This document shows, piece after piece, positions 1 to 8,253 of a stretch of DNA of 64,000 nt. Position 1 is the first letter of the stretch, and every line of letters starts with the position of its first letter. The stretch comes from an uncultured Oscillospiraceae bacterium (GTDB lineage Bacteria > Bacillota > Clostridia > Oscillospirales > Acutalibacteraceae). The notes under the pieces are model-generated. The model did no database searches, had not been told where the DNA came from, and saw only the letters and a program-made list of their open reading frames with translations. Location of the stretch: assembly GCA_900547105.1 (NCBI GenBank), contig URFL01000002.1:145451-209450 (forward strand). The letters run 5' to 3'. A program made the translations under genes and the position numbers.

Positions 1-610
1 ACATCCGTTTGTTGACCGGACGCGGGGTGCGGATCGGCCACTTCTGGCACAGCGACAGCGCATGCTGCTCGCCCGCAGCGTCGATCAGCGTAACCACCGT
101 ATCGTTCACACGGTACGCGCCGTTCGGCTGCACCGCTGTCACGGTGCCGCTGATGCCGGGCGGCACCATGCATTTATGGGTAATGATCGGCGTTTCGGGG
201 CAGGTGGCGTAGATATCGCCCGCCTGCAGCGTGTCCCCCACCTTAACGGTGACGGTCACATCCCATTGCTTGTCCTCATCCAACGCGGGGGCGGTGGCAC
301 CGCGGCTGATAAAGTCGCCGGATTTTTCCTCCAGCGCTTTCAGTGGACGCTCAATACCGTCGAAAATATTATCCAGAATACCCGGGCCCAGCGTCGCACA
401 CAGCGGACCGCCGGTGGGGATCACCTGTTCACCGGAACGCAGCCCGGTGGTGTTTTCGTACACCTGGATGGTGGTTTTATCGGCGTTGACGCCAATCACC
501 TCGCCCACCAGCTTGTCTTTGCCCACCAGCACCATTTCCATCATGGCGAGGTCGGTATGTCCCGACAGGGTGATAACGGATCCGTTGATCCCATGGATCG
601 TTGTGTTCAT
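1..610 (-). CDS. atpA: V-type ATP synthase subunit A, N-terminal part (cut by window edge)
   Basis: This is the catalytic A subunit of the V/A-type rotary ATPase, which hydrolyses or makes ATP in the A3B3 head on the cytoplasmic side. About 203 N-terminal residues are visible, read by translating the minus strand from the ATG at 608-610. They begin MNTTIHGINGSVITLSGHTD and contain the barrel motif and the GGPLCATLGPGILDNIFDG segment typical of subunit A, which leads into the A-specific non-homologous region. The Walker A loop would lie beyond the window edge, so catalytic residues cannot be checked. It follows subunit E by 17 bases and is the last visible gene of the operon; B and D would be expected next. 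The family call is firm because of the operon context and the motif. Confidence 0.93.
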   Translation of the reverse strand, partial: MNTTIHGINGSVITLSGHTDLAMMEMVLVGKDKLVGEVIGVNADKTTIQVYENTTGLRSGEQVIPTGGPLCATLGPGILDNIFDGIERPLKALEEKSGDFISRGATAPALDEDKQWDVTVTVKVGDTLQAGDIYATCPETPIITHKCMVPPGISGTVTAVQPNGAYRVNDTVVTLIDAAGEQHALSLCQKWPIRTPRPVNKRM

Positions 611-627
611 AACCTCTCCCGCCTTTC

Positions 628-1230
628 TTATACCGGTTTGACCGTCAGACCGATGGTTTGGACGAACCATTCTTCCTGCTGTTCCAGCTTCACATCCAGC
701 GTATCGTCCACCAAAATGCCCGCCGACTGGTTTTCGCCGCGCACACCGCCCAGCGCAATATCCGTCGTATACTCAAAACGGCTGCCCGCCGGGCAAAGAT
801 CCGCCAGCTGCTCTTGCAGCGCGCGATCGCGTTCGGTCAGGAAATAGACGGTGTCCTCCGCCGGCAGCATGGTGCGCATCTCGGTCAGCGAATCGCGCAG
901 CTGCTGCAAATAGGCGGGGGTGGCGGTATAAGCCTGCAGCTTTTGCCGCGCCTCGTCGAACACCTCGCCGGTGATCGCCTGTCGACGGCGGATCAGCTCG
1001 CCCCGCCGGGCAAAATCGCGCTGCGACAGCTCTTTTTTCAAGCGGTTGTTTTCGTCCTCGCGCTCCTGATGGATCAGCACATAGGATTCCTGCAGCACCT
1101 GCTGCTCCGCCTGCGCCAGCCGCTCGGTTTTGAACGCTTCCACTTCGTCGTGGATCTTGCGGCTTTGCTCCTGCGCGTACGCGGTGATCGCCTCTATAAA
1201 CTTGTCAACTTTTTTACCATTGTCAATCAT
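628..1230 (-). CDS. atpE: V-type ATP synthase subunit E
   Basis: This is the peripheral stalk subunit E (200 aa), which pairs with the coiled-coil G/H subunit to hold the A3B3 head against rotation. The first ~110 residues are highly charged and helical (KFIEAITAYAQEQSRKIHDE onward), as expected for the stalk coiled coil. The C-terminal ~90 residues form the compact head-binding domain and contain GGVRGENQSAGILVDDTLDV, close to the conserved GG-hhh-GKhxhDNT-like region of the family. The length matches the family. It lies between subunits F and A with short gaps and is certainly co-transcribed with them. Confidence 0.92.
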   Translation of the reverse strand: MIDNGKKVDKFIEAITAYAQEQSRKIHDEVEAFKTERLAQAEQQVLQESYVLIHQEREDENNRLKKELSQRDFARRGELIRRRQAITGEVFDEARQKLQAYTATPAYLQQLRDSLTEMRTMLPAEDTVYFLTERDRALQEQLADLCPAGSRFEYTTDIALGGVRGENQSAGILVDDTLDVKLEQQEEWFVQTIGLTVKPV

Positions 1231-1256
1231 AAGCCGGTTCTGCCTTTCTTATGGAC

Positions 1257-1565
1257 TCAGATCTTGATGCCGATGGCATCCCGCACATAGCGGGTGATGG
1301 AATCCTTGGCGCGGCCGTTGCCGTGCCGGTCGGGAATTTCCACGATCAGCGGGCGCGAGCGGTGCAGTTTCAGATCGTCCACCAGCTCGCGGCACAGCGA
1401 CACCAGATGCTCGGTCATCAAAATGACCGCGACATCCGGCTGCTCCATCGCATCGGACAGCGCCGCGTGCACTTCTTCTGCCTCGTGCACCACGACTCCT
1501 TCGATGCCAGCCATCCGCATACCCACTTGGGTATCCACATTGTCACTGATAAGGAAAAAGCGCAT
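1257..1565 (-). CDS. atpF: V-type ATP synthase subunit F
   Basis: This is the small central-stalk subunit F (102 aa), which binds subunit D in the rotor and modulates ATPase activity. The MRFFLISDNVDTQVGMRMAG start and the alternating strand/helix pattern (VAVILMTEHLVS, PLIVEIPDRHG) match the Rossmann-like fold of the family. The C-terminal stretch DSITRYVRDAIGIKI is the usual terminal helix. Length is typical. It sits between K and E in the operon, an order seen in many Clostridia. Confidence 0.93.
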   Translation of the reverse strand: MRFFLISDNVDTQVGMRMAGIEGVVVHEAEEVHAALSDAMEQPDVAVILMTEHLVSLCRELVDDLKLHRSRPLIVEIPDRHGNGRAKDSITRYVRDAIGIKI

Positions 1566-1586
1566 AACGAATGCCTCTCTTAACCG

Positions 1587-2033
1587 TTATTGCAGCACCA
1601 GGATCAAAATAGCGATCAGCAGACCGTACAGACCAAAGCCTTCGCCCAATGCCACGAAGATGATGGATTTACCGAACGATTTCGGGTTTTCCGCGGTGGC
1701 ACCGATAGCCGCCGAAGAACCGGACGCCACGGCGATACCGCCGCCGATGCCCGCCAGACCAACTGCCAGCGCCGCACCGATGTATTTCAGTCCGCTGTCC
1801 GTCGAAGCCGCCGTAGCGGTGTCGGTCGCGGTTTCCGAAGCGGTGGTAGCAGGCTCGGTCGTGTCCTCAGCCGCCACACCAAAGGGCAGTGCCAGGCTGA
1901 ACAGCACAATCAGCGCCACGCACAAGAAGTGCACGCACAGCGCACGGCGGGGAGCCATGCCCTTTTTCACCATAATCGTCGCCGCAACCACCGAAGCGAT
2001 CAGCAATACCACCGGAATCAACAACATCCACAT
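1587..2033 (-). CDS. atpK: V-type ATP synthase subunit K (membrane rotor ring), with N-terminal extension
   Basis: This is the proteolipid of the ion-translocating ring (148 aa). The C-terminal ~75 residues form the two-helix hairpin: the first helix carries GLAGIGGGIAVASGSSAAIG and the second carries ALGEGFGLYGLLIAILI with the ion-binding glutamate. Ahead of this are two further hydrophobic segments (about residues 2-22 and 31-52) and a Thr/Ala/Glu-rich linker (TTEPATTASETATDTATAAS). The extended form is longer than a plain 2-helix c subunit. The glutamine of helix 1 and the Ser/Thr after the glutamate that mark sodium-binding rings are replaced by Val and Gly, which suggests proton coupling (inference). 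Confidence 0.9.
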   Translation of the reverse strand: MWMLLIPVVLLIASVVAATIMVKKGMAPRRALCVHFLCVALIVLFSLALPFGVAAEDTTEPATTASETATDTATAASTDSGLKYIGAALAVGLAGIGGGIAVASGSSAAIGATAENPKSFGKSIIFVALGEGFGLYGLLIAILILVLQ

Positions 2034-2069
2034 AACAAATACCTCCTAAAAATAACATTCGTTTATGTA

Positions 2070-4004
2070 TCAGGAATCGGCCTCCGCCGACAGGGGTGTA
2101 AAAACTTGACCGTCGCCGATATAGTACCGGCTGAACATCTCGTAAAATTCCAAACGCATGACCTGGATAGCGACCAGCGTTGCTTCCATCACCATGACCA
2201 GTCCGTTGCCGATCACCACCGTGACGGTGTAACCGAACGGGCCAAACAGATCCGCCAGCGCGAACACCGCCATCATCATACCGGCGTGGACCAGCACGAA
2301 CGCGCCCACACGCAGGAAGGACATGGTGTTGGACAAATAGGACAGCAGCGTTTCAAACAGCTCGAAGAAGTTTTGCAAAATGAAATCGCCGATGCTGTCC
2401 TCCGGCTTCCAATCCGGATCGCGCGCCACCAGCTTGCCCAGCGGCTCGCGCAGGAACATGAGAATCAGCGGCAGCACGATCAGCAGCAGGATGTACGCGG
2501 TGTTCATCACCGGCACATTCAGCAGGAACTGCGCCACACAGCCGAGGATCAGCGACAGGTAAAACACCATTCCCGCCACACCGCTGGGGCTGAACAGCGC
2601 CGCTTCCCAGTTTTTCTGGCGGGCGGCGGAATACACATTCAGCGCCATGGATATGACGATCAGCAAAATGCCCACCGCGACCGAAACCAGCAAAATGTTG
2701 GTGGCGGTGGCGGATTGCATCACCTCGATGGGCTTTTCTTCCCATCCGAACACCGCCTTGTACAGCGGATCCAGCAGATGCTCGAACCCGAACACCGAGC
2801 CATAGACCAAGCCGAAACAGGCGGATGACACACCGCAGGGGATCAAAATGCGTCCGATGTCCAGCTTTTTGAGCTTCCACATCAAATAGCCGGCGATGGA
2901 CACTAGAATCCCCTGCCCCAAGTCGCCGAACATCACGCCGAACAGCAGCACATAGGTGACCGCCACAAAGCCGGTGGGGTCGATCTCGCCGTAGCGCGGC
3001 ATGCCGTACATATCCACCAAAAATTCAAACGGGCGGAAAATACGGGGATTTTTCAGCTTGACCGGCGGGGTGTGCCGAGTATCGGCATGCGCCTTTTCAA
3101 AGGTGGCGGACACCGATTCGATCGGACGCAGCAGCGTTTCAAACCGCTTTTGATCCGGTGCCGGCACCCATCCGGTCATGATAAATTCTTCGTGGTACCG
3201 CGCCGCGTAGCGCCGCAGCCCGAACAGATACTCTTTGCGGTGGATCGCGGTGTACACCGACAAGCAGGCTTTTTTCTCCTGCTCCCAATCGGTCTGCTGC
3301 TGGGTGCGCGCCTCTTCCAGCGCCTGCACCGTCTTTTCCCGCTCGGCGTACAACCGATCCAGCGTTTCCTCTACGGTGCCGCTGGCGGTCGGAATGTGAA
3401 TCCGCTCGAAATACAGCCCGGAGAAGATGCGATCCACATCCTCCACAAATTCCAGCGGGGCGAAATACATGCCCCAGTAATAATTCTTCTCTTTCCCGGC
3501 GGGGAAAAACAGCACATACGGGTTGTCGCTGTACAGATCCAGCTTTTCGTAGCTTTCGACGGGCAGCCGCCCAAACCGTACCTTGATGTTCTGGCAAGCC
3601 AGCAGGCTGCTCAGCTCCACATTCAACCCTTTCAGATGCTCGAACTGTTCAATATCCCGCGCCAGCGTTTCGCGCTGCTGCGACAACGCGGTGATCTGCT
3701 CCGCCGCTTTGGCGGTGCGCTCACGAAAATGCTGGATATACAGCAGCAGATCGCTTTCGGACAAATCGGCCGGCCAGGTGCGTTCGGGCTGTCCGCCCGC
3801 CTGCTGGATGGCCGCTTTAAGCTGAGTCAGCGGCTCGGTGTAGGGGTTTTCCTCCCGCACGGCGGAAAAGCCCTTGGTGTCCGAGAAAAAGGTCAGGGCG
3901 TCTTCGGGATGGAACAACCCGCTTTCGCCGCACACCTGTACGACTTCATCCAGATGGGGCATCATGCCAACGATGGTGACCAGCTTCATTGTGGTGATAG
4001 CCAA
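2070..4004 (-). CDS. atpI: V-type ATP synthase subunit I
   Basis: This is the stator membrane subunit I (a-subunit type, 644 aa), which forms the ion half-channels against the K ring. The N-terminal ~340 residues are soluble and rich in coiled coil (for example AAEQITALSQQRETLARDIEQ). The C-terminal half has about seven or eight membrane helices beginning near GFVAVTYVLLFGVMFGDLGQG. The signature FGDLGQG segment and the helix containing FLRVGAFVLVHAGM are typical of the family, as is the final region ALVAIQVMRLEFYEMFSRYY. The size is normal. The start ATG is 27 bases after the end of subunit C. Confidence 0.94.
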   Translation of the reverse strand: MAITTMKLVTIVGMMPHLDEVVQVCGESGLFHPEDALTFFSDTKGFSAVREENPYTEPLTQLKAAIQQAGGQPERTWPADLSESDLLLYIQHFRERTAKAAEQITALSQQRETLARDIEQFEHLKGLNVELSSLLACQNIKVRFGRLPVESYEKLDLYSDNPYVLFFPAGKEKNYYWGMYFAPLEFVEDVDRIFSGLYFERIHIPTASGTVEETLDRLYAEREKTVQALEEARTQQQTDWEQEKKACLSVYTAIHRKEYLFGLRRYAARYHEEFIMTGWVPAPDQKRFETLLRPIESVSATFEKAHADTRHTPPVKLKNPRIFRPFEFLVDMYGMPRYGEIDPTGFVAVTYVLLFGVMFGDLGQGILVSIAGYLMWKLKKLDIGRILIPCGVSSACFGLVYGSVFGFEHLLDPLYKAVFGWEEKPIEVMQSATATNILLVSVAVGILLIVISMALNVYSAARQKNWEAALFSPSGVAGMVFYLSLILGCVAQFLLNVPVMNTAYILLLIVLPLILMFLREPLGKLVARDPDWKPEDSIGDFILQNFFELFETLLSYLSNTMSFLRVGAFVLVHAGMMMAVFALADLFGPFGYTVTVVIGNGLVMVMEATLVAIQVMRLEFYEMFSRYYIGDGQVFTPLSAEADS

Positions 4005-4031
4005 CAGAAATCCCTTCTTTCACTAACCGAA

Positions 4032-5084
4032 TCACAGACCGCCCAGCACCAACATCGCTTCGATGTCGGCGGGTGGGAGTCCGTACCGGATGCCCTCGAT
4101 GATGTTGATCAGGTCGTCCAGTTCAATTTCCGTCATAATGATATACGAGGCGAATACCACCAGCGGATAGGTGGAGAAATGCATATATCGTCGCGCCACG
4201 AAATACGGCAGCCGCATCGGCAGATCGTCCAGATGGGTGCGCTGCGCTTCGTCCACCCACTTGCCGGCGGTGGAAAAATACAGCTCCATCACCTGCTCGT
4301 CGGTTTCCGCCGTCACCAAACGCTCCAGCAGTGCCGGCGAGATGTTGCCGGACGCCGACAACAGGTTGGGACGAATCTGATCCGGTGTCATATGAAAATA
4401 TTTTTTCATCCGGCGAATACGCGACACATTGATCGCGTCCGCCTGCACCCCGAACAGCTGGTGCATTTCCTGCCGCTGCCCATGGGACAGCCCGTCAATC
4501 TCTTCAAATAAGGTATCGTATTGATACGAGATCAGCGCGTTTTCCACCGCCGTCATGGGCAGCTTCTGCACCGGGCATGGCATAAAGCGCTGCAAAATCG
4601 CGGCATAGGGCGTGCGTCCCATCGCCTGTATCAGCTCTTCCAGATCCTGTGCCACCGCCATCCGTTTGAGATCCAGGCGGGTGCTCTTGGTCAGAAAAGC
4701 GGGCACCGCAAACAAGAAGTCCTGCTGCCGCCCCGCCCGCATCAAATGCAGGCAGTGCACGATCTGTTCGACCTCGCTTTTGCGGATGTAATAATCCGAC
4801 AATCGCCGGTTCATCGACCGGTCATAATGCATCAGCGACTCATAATCGCTGAACAGCTTGCGACGAAGCACCGCTTCCAGATAGCCACGGTGCACCGTCG
4901 ATTCGTTGATATCGGTCAGCACAGCGGCGTAGTGTGTATGCGTTTTCAAATACGAGGCAACCTCGACCACGCTGTGGCAGCCCAGCAGATTTTGAAAATC
5001 CTGTCGGGTCAGGCAGCGGCCGTACATGGCGCGCGCCTTAGCCGAAATCGCCTGTGCGGAAGAAGCCAGCGCCATCTTCACCAC
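4032..5084 (-). CDS. atpC: V-type ATP synthase subunit C
   Basis: This is subunit C (AC39/d-type, 350 aa), the socket that couples the central stalk to the membrane K ring. The protein is mostly helical. It starts MALASSAQAISAKARAMYGR after a Val-Lys pair and contains the repeated three-fold helical pattern of the family, including YIRKSEVEQIVHCLHL and the C-terminal ARRYMHFSTYPLVVFASYII segment. The last 30 residues (EIELDDLINIIEGIRYGLP) are the conserved C-terminal helix. It lies between the stalk G/H gene and subunit I, with 16-27 base gaps. Confidence 0.92.
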   Translation of the reverse strand: MVKMALASSAQAISAKARAMYGRCLTRQDFQNLLGCHSVVEVASYLKTHTHYAAVLTDINESTVHRGYLEAVLRRKLFSDYESLMHYDRSMNRRLSDYYIRKSEVEQIVHCLHLMRAGRQQDFLFAVPAFLTKSTRLDLKRMAVAQDLEELIQAMGRTPYAAILQRFMPCPVQKLPMTAVENALISYQYDTLFEEIDGLSHGQRQEMHQLFGVQADAINVSRIRRMKKYFHMTPDQIRPNLLSASGNISPALLERLVTAETDEQVMELYFSTAGKWVDEAQRTHLDDLPMRLPYFVARRYMHFSTYPLVVFASYIIMTEIELDDLINIIEGIRYGLPPADIEAMLVLGGL

Positions 5085-5100
5085 TTCCTTTCAAGCATGG

Positions 5101-5412
5101 TCAGCGCTGCACGACCCGCTGCACGATCTGATCCACCCACTCATCGCGGTGGTCGGCGTAGGCCTTTTCCAGCGCGGCGGCCTGCTCGTCGTAATGCGCC
5201 TCATATTTTTTCCATTTTTGCTCCATAATGGTGCGATCCATCTCGTTGTTGATCTGGATGCGTCGGCGCGCCTTTTTGAGATAATCCTCGCGCAGCGCCT
5301 GCACCTTTTGGGCAATCTCCTTTTCGCAGTCCAGCTTTTCGCGCTGGGCCGCTTCGGTCGTTTCCTGTGCCTTTTGATCGATCGCAATGATTTGTTCGAT
5401 AATATCCGGCAT
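5101..5412 (-). CDS. V-type ATP synthase peripheral stalk subunit G/H
   Basis: This 103-aa, almost entirely charged helical protein (IIEQIIAIDQKAQETTEAAQ, then Lys/Glu heptads to residue ~90) is the peripheral-stalk coiled-coil partner of subunit E. It has no Cys-rich or membrane segment. It is the first gene of the V-ATPase operon, 16 bases ahead of subunit C. Subunits of this type diverge fast, so the assignment rests on position, length and coiled-coil character. An overlapping frame of similar length on the same strand has unnatural composition and was discarded. Confidence 0.8.
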   Translation of the reverse strand: MPDIIEQIIAIDQKAQETTEAAQREKLDCEKEIAQKVQALREDYLKKARRRIQINNEMDRTIMEQKWKKYEAHYDEQAAALEKAYADHRDEWVDQIVQRVVQR

Positions 5413-5450
5413 CTGTACCGCCTCCTTGGACCGTTAGAACCGTATAGAAT

Positions 5451-5475
5451 CGCCGCGGGGCGTTTCCCCGGCGGC
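5451..5475 (-). terminator. GC-rich hairpin after the PFL gene
   Basis: An inverted repeat (GCCGC-GGGG with CCCC-GGCGGC around a CGTTT loop) lies directly after the stop codon of the gene ending at 5481. It has no uridine run, so it may slow or trim transcripts rather than end them. It marks the border between the ACT/PFL pair and the V-ATPase operon. Confidence 0.4.
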
Positions 5476-5480
5476 AGGGA

Positions 5481-6839
5481 TCAGTTTTTCAAGCTCTGCA
5501 TCGGAGCGGGAATGCGTCCGCCCCGCGCGATGAAGCGAGCCGGCGAATAGGTGTTCAGCGGCATCACCGGACCACCGCCCAGCAGCCCGCCGAACGACAG
5601 CTCGTCGCCCACCTCTTTGCCGATAGCGGGAATCACCCGCACCGCGGTGGTTTTCGAGTTGACCATACCGATGGCGGCTTCGTCCGCGATGATGGCGGAG
5701 ATCACCTCCGCCGGGGTGTCGCCGGGAATGTTGATCATATCCAGTCCCACCGAGCAAACCGCGGTCATCGCTTCCAGCTTTTCCAGCCGCAGGCAGCCGC
5801 AGCGCGCCGCGTCGATCATGCCGCGGTCTTCGGTGACCGGAATAAATGCACCGGACAGCCCGCCCACATGGGAGGATGCCATCACGCCGCCTTTTTTCAC
5901 CGCATCGTTGAGCAGCGCCAACGCCGCCGTGGTACCGTGAGCACCGCAGCACTCCAACCCCATCTCTTCCAGTATATGCGCCACCGAGTCGCCGACAGCC
6001 GGCGTGGGCGCCAGCGACAGATCCACAATGCCAAACGGCACGCCCAGCCGCCGCGACGCTTCAAACGCAACCAGCTGACCCATACGGGTGATCTTGAACG
6101 CCGTCTTTTTGATGATATCCGCCACACCGGTCAGATCGCAATCGCCCGCCTTGGCAAGCGCCGCGCGCACCACACCGGGACCGGAAACGCCCACGTTGAT
6201 GACGCAATCCGGTTCGCCCGCGCCATGGAACGCCCCCGCCATAAAGGGGTTATCCTCCGGCGCATTGCAGAACACCACCAGCTTGGCGCAGCCGATGCAG
6301 CTGCGGTCGGCGGTGATCTCCGCCGCGCGGCGCACGGTTTTGCCCATCAGACCCACCGCGTCCATATTGATGCCCGCTTTGGTGGAACCGATGTTGACCG
6401 AGGAACACACATGCTCGGTCACCGACAGCGCTTCAGGAATCGCTTCAATCAACTCGCGATCTCCGGGCGAAAAGCCCTTTTGCACCAGCGCGGAAAACCC
6501 GCCGATAAAGTTGACACCGCAAGCGGTCGCTGCTTTTTCCAGCGTCACCGCCAGCTTCACCGCATCCTTGTCCTCGCACGCCGCCAGAATCATGGCGATA
6601 GGAGTCACCGAAATGCGCTTATGAATGATCGGCACGCCAAACTCTTTTTCGATCTGTTCGCCGGTGGCAACCAGATTTTTGGCGTAGCGGGTGATTTTGT
6701 CGTACACCCGCGCACAGGTCTTGTTGATATCGCTATCGCAGCAGTCGAGCAACGAAATACCCATGGTGATGGTACGCACATCCAGGTTTTCGTCCTCAAA
6801 CATGGTGATGGTTTCGAGAATATCGCTTACATTGATCAT
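5481..6839 (-). CDS. PFL family protein (UPF0210)
   Basis: This 452-aa cytoplasmic protein belongs to UPF0210, named for remote similarity to pyruvate formate-lyase. Recognition comes from the start [20 protein letters not shown], the segment [12 protein letters not shown] near residue 28, and the long glycine-rich blocks [34 protein letters not shown] and [15 protein letters not shown] near the C-terminus. No glycyl-radical motif can be seen at the C-terminus, so it is unlikely to be an active radical enzyme. It follows the ACT-domain gene by 20 bases; the two are found as a pair across Firmicutes. The molecular function is not established. Length matches the family. Confidence 0.9.
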   Translation of the reverse strand: MINVSDILETITMFEDENLDVRTITMGISLLDCCDSDINKTCARVYDKITRYAKNLVATGEQIEKEFGVPIIHKRISVTPIAMILAACEDKDAVKLAVTLEKAATACGVNFIGGFSALVQKGFSPGDRELIEAIPEALSVTEHVCSSVNIGSTKAGINMDAVGLMGKTVRRAAEITADRSCIGCAKLVVFCNAPEDNPFMAGAFHGAGEPDCVINVGVSGPGVVRAALAKAGDCDLTGVADIIKKTAFKITRMGQLVAFEASRRLGVPFGIVDLSLAPTPAVGDSVAHILEEMGLECCGAHGTTAALALLNDAVKKGGVMASSHVGGLSGAFIPVTEDRGMIDAARCGCLRLEKLEAMTAVCSVGLDMINIPGDTPAEVISAIIADEAAIGMVNSKTTAVRVIPAIGKEVGDELSFGGLLGGGPVMPLNTYSPARFIARGGRIPAPMQSLKN

Positions 6840-6859
6840 AATTGTTCTCCTATGTACCG

Positions 6860-7132
6860 TTAAATATGGTGCATGGTATTGAAAATGTCCTCGTGCATGG
6901 TATGGATGGACAAATTCATGTCTTTACCGGCCTCGTTCAGCGTGTCCACAAACTGGGTAAACGGAATATCGCTGCCGGACACATCCACCATCATAATCAT
7001 AGCAAACATATCCTGCAAAATGGATTGGGTCACTTCCAACACATTGATGTGATGGGCCGCACACTCGGCCGAGACGCGAGCCAAAATGCCCACCGTATCT
7101 TTGCCCAAAACCGTGATAATAGCGCGTTTCAT
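6860..7132 (-). CDS. ACT domain-containing protein (UPF0237)
   Basis: This 90-aa protein is a single ACT domain, a fold that binds amino acids or other small ligands at a dimer interface. [20 protein letters not shown] is the first strand and helix with the GKD-VGI-A signature. The second half ([12 protein letters not shown], then FNTMHHI at the end) completes the beta-alpha-beta repeat. It is translated from an AGGAGG site and lies directly ahead of the UPF0210 gene. It may be the ligand-sensing partner of that protein, which is inference from the conserved pairing. Confidence 0.92.
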   Translation of the reverse strand: MKRAIITVLGKDTVGILARVSAECAAHHINVLEVTQSILQDMFAMIMMVDVSGSDIPFTQFVDTLNEAGKDMNLSIHTMHEDIFNTMHHI

Positions 7133-7246
7133 AGGGGGTTCCTCCTGTCGGCGGATCGGTGACCCGCGTTGTGTAAAATCAACACGGAAGCATTGCCTCG
7201 CCCCTCTTTCACCGCCGACGAAGCCATGCCTCCTATGGTTATGGGT

Positions 7247-7256
7247 ATTATAGCAC
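7247..7256 (-). promoter_or_regulatory. Extended -10 promoter for the ACT/PFL pair
   Basis: The minus strand reads TGCTATAAT, a consensus -10 with the extended TGn element. A poor TTTTCT lies at the -35 position. The start of the ACT gene is about 110 bases downstream. A 32-codon reading frame with its own AGGAGG lies in this leader (see findings). Confidence 0.6.
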
Positions 7257-7369
7257 AGTTAATATGAAAAGAAAAGCGGTACCCTGCCCAAAAGCACGCC
7301 CCCCAGCCCGCAAAATTTGCGAGTAATGACAACAAAAACATACGCAAAATTTTGAAATATATTTGGGGG

Positions 7370-7398
7370 TTGATTTTTGCCAAAGGCTGGTGTATAAT
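7370..7398 (+). promoter_or_regulatory. Promoter of tRNA-Leu
   Basis: TTGATT at 7370-7375 and a perfect TATAAT at 7393-7398 are separated by 17 bases. The mature tRNA starts 12 bases after the -10 box, as expected for a stable RNA gene transcribed on its own. Confidence 0.85.
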
Positions 7399-7410
7399 AC
7401 ATAAGCACCT

Positions 7411-7497
7411 GCCGGTGTGATGGAATTGGCAGACGTAGTGGACTCAAAATCCACCGCTGGCGACAGCGTGCCGGTTCGAGTCCGGCCACCGGCACCA
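7411..7497 (+). tRNA. tRNA-Leu (anticodon CAA), CCA encoded
   Basis: The RNA folds into a class II cloverleaf. The acceptor stem GCCGGTG pairs with CACCGGC. The anticodon stem GTGGA/TCCAC encloses the loop CTCAAAA, with anticodon CAA at 7445-7447 reading UUG. The long variable arm is CGCTG-GCGA-CAGCG, and the T loop is TTCGAGT. The discriminator is A and the 3' CCA is encoded at 7495-7497. It stands alone between its own promoter and terminator. Confidence 0.97.
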
Positions 7498-7500
7498 CGT

Positions 7501-7536
7501 CGGAGCAAGCTTTGTATCGCTTGCTCCGATTTTTTT
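7501..7536 (+). terminator. Intrinsic terminator of tRNA-Leu
   Basis: A perfect 10-bp stem, CGGAGCAAGC with GCTTGCTCCG around an 8-base loop, is followed by A and a run of seven T. It starts 4 bases after the CCA end. Confidence 0.92.
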
Positions 7537-7659
7537 ATTAAAAATCAGAGCGCGCTCCCGCCGCGCGATCGGTGAATATGGCGGTAGAAAATACAATGAC
7601 TTTATGATATACTGTCTTTAAGGAGAAAAGGGTACCGTCAAATGCGCAAAGGAGGTTGT

Positions 7660-8199
7660 ATGGGTAAAATACTGGGCTCTTGGAGCGGAATGCGCCAATA
7701 TCTGGAGCAAGATATGCTGGCCAAATGTCTGCATGGGCGCGTTCGGTATAACTGTACCTCGTATGTAGGGATGGACGGATGGCGCATATTTGAAATCTAC
7801 ATAGACGATAAACTGGCAAAACAATTTTCGTTGGAGACCGTCAACACATATTTTATTAAAAACGGATACAAGAAAGATGCTCATCCATACGGCATCATGG
7901 AATATTGGGAGGACTTTTGGCCGCTGTTGGACAACACGCCGATACCCGCCCGATCGGAATACACGGACGAAGAATTTTGCGATGCCCTGGGGCACTATCG
8001 TAATCAACCCATAGAAGATAGCTTAACATCCGAAAATCCTCTGGAAAGAATGTTTGCCATTCTGGATCGGCGAGTCGGCAAGAGACGATTGATGTCCATG
8101 ATGGAATTATGGAATACACAGCCGGAATGGCTTCGTCCCTTTTATGCTTTACGGTTCCAAGCGGAAGGGATAGCGTCAGCCACTTTGACCGATGGCTGA
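7660..8199 (+). CDS. SF0329-like protein of unknown function
   Basis: This 179-aa soluble protein starts MGKILGSWSGMRQYLEQDML and includes CLHGRVRYNCTSYVGMDGWR and an FEIYIDDK strand. This resembles the N-terminal pattern of the SF0329 family (WSxLRxxLExxxLxxxLxGRVRY), whose function is unknown. I chose the ATG at 7660 because AAAGGAGG ends 4 bases ahead of it; an in-frame ATG 18 bases upstream has no site at usable distance. There is no signal peptide or membrane segment. The tail has acidic and aromatic-rich patches (EYWEDFWPLLDN). It is a single-gene unit between the tRNA terminator and a two-way hairpin. Base composition reads AT-richer than its neighbours, so it may have been acquired. 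Confidence 0.75.
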   Translation: MGKILGSWSGMRQYLEQDMLAKCLHGRVRYNCTSYVGMDGWRIFEIYIDDKLAKQFSLETVNTYFIKNGYKKDAHPYGIMEYWEDFWPLLDNTPIPARSEYTDEEFCDALGHYRNQPIEDSLTSENPLERMFAILDRRVGKRRLMSMMELWNTQPEWLRPFYALRFQAEGIASATLTDG

Positions 8200-8215
8200 A
8201 CAGGTAACCATAAAA

Positions 8216-8252
8216 GGACCCGCCCGAGTGCATACGCATTCGGGCGGGTTCC
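8216..8252. terminator. Two-way terminator between convergent genes
   Basis: GGACCCGCCCGA pairs with TCGGGCGGGTTCC (one G-T pair) around a 12-base loop. A-rich sequence flanks the left and T-rich sequence the right, so it can end both the plus-strand SF0329-like gene and the minus-strand chromate transporter genes. It ends just one base before the stop codon of the latter. Confidence 0.8.
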
Positions 8253-8253
8253 T

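Noticed and set aside
7248..7508. Short minus-strand frames across the tRNA-Leu gene
   Set aside because: They run through a perfect cloverleaf and its promoter, so they are chance frames.
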